The position numbers were made by a program, and so were the translations under genes. Below are positions 61,001-64,000 of a stretch of DNA of 64,000 nucleotides, one piece after another. This DNA is from Rallus limicola (lineage: Eukaryota > Chordata > Aves > Gruiformes > Rallidae): NCBI GenBank assembly GCA_022605955.1, contig JAKCOZ010000018.1, positions 7,448,001-7,512,000 of the forward strand. The letters run 5' to 3'. Numbering within the stretch: position 1 is the stretch's first letter; each line of letters opens with the position of its first letter. Below the pieces are notes generated by a model that saw only the letters and a program-made list of their open reading frames with translations, ran no database searches and was not told the origin of the DNA.

Positions 61001-64000
61001 CTTGTCCAGCAGATACACCACAGGCTTTAGATGAAGCTTTGACCACAGCAACAGGGAAGCTTTTTCCCAGTGTGAGAAAGAGGTGGTGCATGTAACACTT
61101 AAATAAATGCTTCTACAGCAATCAGAAAGGGACTTATTTAACAATGACAACAACAAAAAAGAAGTTAACCTAAAATTAAAATGCACTTAAACATTTAGCC
61201 CTGAGTTTGACAGATGCCTGCTGCCACAATGAATAATAGATTATCACAATAATTGCTTAGATTTATATAGCTTTTCTACCCCTAAGGCATGTTGCAAATA
61301 CTGATGTGCATTATCTTAAAAACACTTTGGTAAAACGTATTAATCTCTGGAGACAAGGGAAACAGCCCAACAGCTTCAGCACAGCTGTGCAAAGGTCTGG
61401 CTTGGGAGTTGTGCAGTTGCAACAGAAGGGAAGTAGAATTTATTAAGGTACCAAAATTAGCATTAAACCCTGTTTTGGCCCTTTGGAATGAAGGGACATT
61501 GAGTCACCTTCAGTATGTGTTATGAGGAATGTATGTGTCTACCTAAATGTAACTGCTTAACTCACATCTAGCTCAGTACGTGGTGTGTTTTCAGTTGCTC
61601 TGGGCCTCACTTGGGGCAGCAGGAGATGCCCAGCGGTCCAGCTAGAGGGAGCACAGAGCTGTGCCCAGCACTGCTCCCCTCTGGGCAACCGGTCCCAGCT
61701 CCGCGGCAGTGAGCACTGGACCGATTACAGCTGGAAGGCAGAGAATCTGCATGCGGCTTTGTCCACCTCATCCCACCATTCCCAGCCCACCCTGTATTCC
61801 CAACACAAGATGCACTGCTGGTGAGAAGCTCAGCTAAATAATGTTATGTGAGAGTTTGTTTTTCAGCAGAAGCCTTCTGCTTTAGGTGTGTAAACCTGAG
61901 CAAGTACGTAGCATCCTATTGCTGATTCAGGAAGCAGAGCTGGGATTAAATTAGGCACTCTGATAATGGTGCCCTGTATCGGTAAGGATTTAAGTACAAT
62001 CAGATTAGATTTCCCAACAGATAATGTCCTGGTTTTTCATCAAGGCCTCCAAACCAATTAAAATTACCATTCAAATCGCTGTACAGAACAAGAGCTGCTT
62101 GCTTTTACTCTGAGGAGACCTAGAAGGATGGAAAAGTAAACATGTGGAAGATGAGAGCATCTTTACTGAGCAAGTCCCACCAGGCAAGTGACTCTCCTAT
62201 TTTTATCATTTCCTCCCTTGCTGTTTCTTTGAGCTGTCTTTTGCAGGAGAGAGGAAAAGAAACTTTGAGGAAAGCTGCAGATGCTGGACAGGAGGGAAGC
62301 ATATGGAGGAGGGCAGTCAGGGCCCAGGCTTTGCACTGAGGGAAGCGTTTCTGAAGCCCTTGGGAGAACTGTCGGAGCTCCCCAGGGCTCCACGTGGGAA
62401 TCATGTTCCTGTTCCAGGCCAGCGATTGCAAACTGTTGGGGACACACTGTTGTTAGGAAAGCTGGCTGCCCAAAGCAGAGAGAAATAAGAAACAGTCGTG
62501 CACATCAAAGACTAGAGAGGTTTAATTGGAAAAGACAACAATTAGTGTTAAGTTACTTAAAGTTTCCATTTGAATCAGAGAGACAGTGAAGTGAAACCCA
62601 ACAATAAATGCACAGAGAAGAAATGTTGCCCTGCAGCAGTACTAGCCATCCCTGTGGGTTCTTCCCCTCTTCTACTTTTCCTAAGGGCACCCTTCCTTCT
62701 AGTGCCACCCTCCAACAGCACTGGAGGGGTGACCATCCGCTGCAAACTTCTGTAAGATAAATCACTTTCCACTTTTCGTAAACAATAAACAGATTCAGAG
62801 AGGCTTTGCACACAGTAACAGGGCTGAGTCGGGGTTTGGTTACGTAGGGCTTTGCTGGTGATACAGAAAGATGGAGCGGGATGTGGGATGGTGTGGGTAG
62901 GCAGCTCCTGGCGTTCCTGCACTGAGCCCAGCTTCCCTGGATGCCTGTGGAGTACAAAATCTCCACTGTTCCCTGCAGAAAGGGTTCCCCCAGAAACTCC
63001 AAATGATGTGGGTCATAGTATAAGGGGGGGAGCTACAAAACCAGTGGTGAGGCATTCTGCAGGGAGAGGAAAACCAGGGCAGCAAGCAACAAAAGTACAC
63101 CTCAGACAGAAAGCCTTAACTGGGATCCTGCCCCACTGGAACACATCAACTGCCTTCATCACCCAAAGCACAAATCATGCACTTAAAACCAGACAAAACT
63201 GAGCTGATAATACAGTTGCTTCCAAGCTTAAGGTGCCCTTCAGGGCCTTGGCTTCCCTACCAGAAACAAACCAATGCAGAAGAGCAGTTCAGAGCTGGAA
63301 TCTTGTATTAGGCCAAATAACAAAAAAGGGTTTATCTTGGCTCTAATCTCCTCTTCCACTATACAGACGTACTGAAAGTGATAACCTTATGAAAATTGAA
63401 GGAAACTGTGGTGTTTTAAAACCCTAATCCCCTCTTTCCTCTGTAGGAAATAAGATAAATATCTTGATTTCACTCTGTACAATTACAAGAAGCTTTTCTT
63501 TTACCAAAGTTCTCAGTTTCCTCTGGTGAGACATTTTTTGTGTTCCCAGCTACAGCAGTGTCCTGATTCTTGGCAAGCCACATGTTTTAGGGGTGAAGTA
63601 AGCTACCAGCCAGGGTGCAGCACAGATGCCAGCATCACCTTACTGGTGGGCAGGAGTCCCCATGGGACCTGGTTTGTACTGGGACAGGCAGATTGCTTTG
63701 TAGGTGGGACTGGCATGACATCAGCGAGGGGAGCCAAGGTCACCCACACCCTCTCCCTGGACTTTAACTTTTTTGCAGGAGAATTTTGAAGTCTCAAAAG
63801 GAAAAAAAAGTAATCTTAAAAACGGATTGGATTTTAATTTTTATAAATTTAGCACAGATTCCTAGGAAAGAGAAAGTAGGGAAGGGGTGGGAGGAGGAAC
63901 CTCACCCCAGACATCACAGGTGACAGCTGAGAAAAAGTGTCTTGACTTCCTACCCTGGGGCTAACTCAACCTCACCAGAAAGCAGCTTGCATTTACAAAT
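58026..64000. other. Intergenic or distal-gene sequence, no gene recognised
   Basis: Nothing here matches a known protein on either strand, including the HTR4 exons that human gene order would predict on the minus strand. The stretch 61190-61340 looks like an ancient conserved or repeat-derived block. At 60265 an ATG in excellent context (ACCATGG) opens a six-codon stretch that ends at an AAG|GTGAGT donor. Frames such as 62553-63002 (minus) carry no features. Confidence 0.55.
58484..58514. repeat. Two adjacent short hairpins built from TGTCA/TGACA half-sites
   Basis: CTGTCAGTGACAG (58484-58496) is a perfect inverted repeat around one base. It is followed after one base by GACACTTAACAAGTGTC (58498-58514), a perfect 7-bp inverted repeat with a 3-base loop. 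TGACA is the core site of TALE homeodomain factors such as MEIS and TGIF, so clustered binding is possible. Confidence 0.8.

Noticed and set aside
60836..61186. 116-codon minus-strand frame with fairly protein-like composition
   Set aside because: No family could be named and no flanking splice signals fit. Probably chance in AT-rich sequence.
13761..64000. tRNA genes and the microRNAs 143/145 known from the wider human 5q32 region
   Set aside because: I found no GGTTCGA-type B box and no match to the miR-145 mature core GTCCAGTTTTCCCA.

Overview
The window is vertebrate nuclear DNA, most likely from a bird. Coding sequence is sparse and split by GT-AG introns. Codon phases hold across eight introns, and two to three CR1 LINE pieces with typical avian/reptilian 3' ends are present. 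The only gene I recognise with confidence is FBXO38, the F-box substrate receptor also called MoKA, on the + strand. The window holds its last nine coding exons, from 179 to the TGA at 12783-12785. These encode about 603 residues, roughly the C-terminal half of a protein that is 1188 residues in human. The F-box and N-terminal half lie to the left of base 1.

Layout: 1-12,785 is the FBXO38 3' half, with introns of 0.26-2.9 kb and a GATA microsatellite in the last intron. 12,786 to about 13,760 is its probable 3' UTR, ending at an AATAAA at 13738. 15.34-15.91 kb is a strong orphan CpG island with a CTCF-like core. From 16 to 64 kb the sequence is intergenic or distal-gene DNA with no coding exon I can assign to a known family. 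It holds a weak second CpG cluster (21.4 kb), a perfect 13-bp hairpin (27.8 kb), a poly(A)-tailed insertion-like segment (34.2-34.4 kb), a C-rich/G-quadruplex tract (34.75 kb), a CR1 carrying the end of its ORF2 on the minus strand (35.65-36.18 kb), a tail-to-tail CR1 pair (50.6-51.0 kb), a TATA-like box just right of that pair (51.2 kb), a weakly supported three-exon reading frame (56.5-58.0 kb) and tandem short hairpins (58.5 kb).

In human, FBXO38 is followed by HTR4 in the opposite orientation. That makes HTR4's distal 3' end or alternative C-terminal exons the natural expectation for the right side here. I looked for its seven-transmembrane exons on the minus strand and found none, so the core of that gene must lie beyond the window if the order is conserved. 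I see no operon, CRISPR array, intact mobile element, tRNA or recognisable microRNA. I did not find a new biological system. The items most worth testing are the orphan CpG island with its CTCF core, the perfect hairpin, the poly(A)-tailed insertion and the possible small spliced gene.
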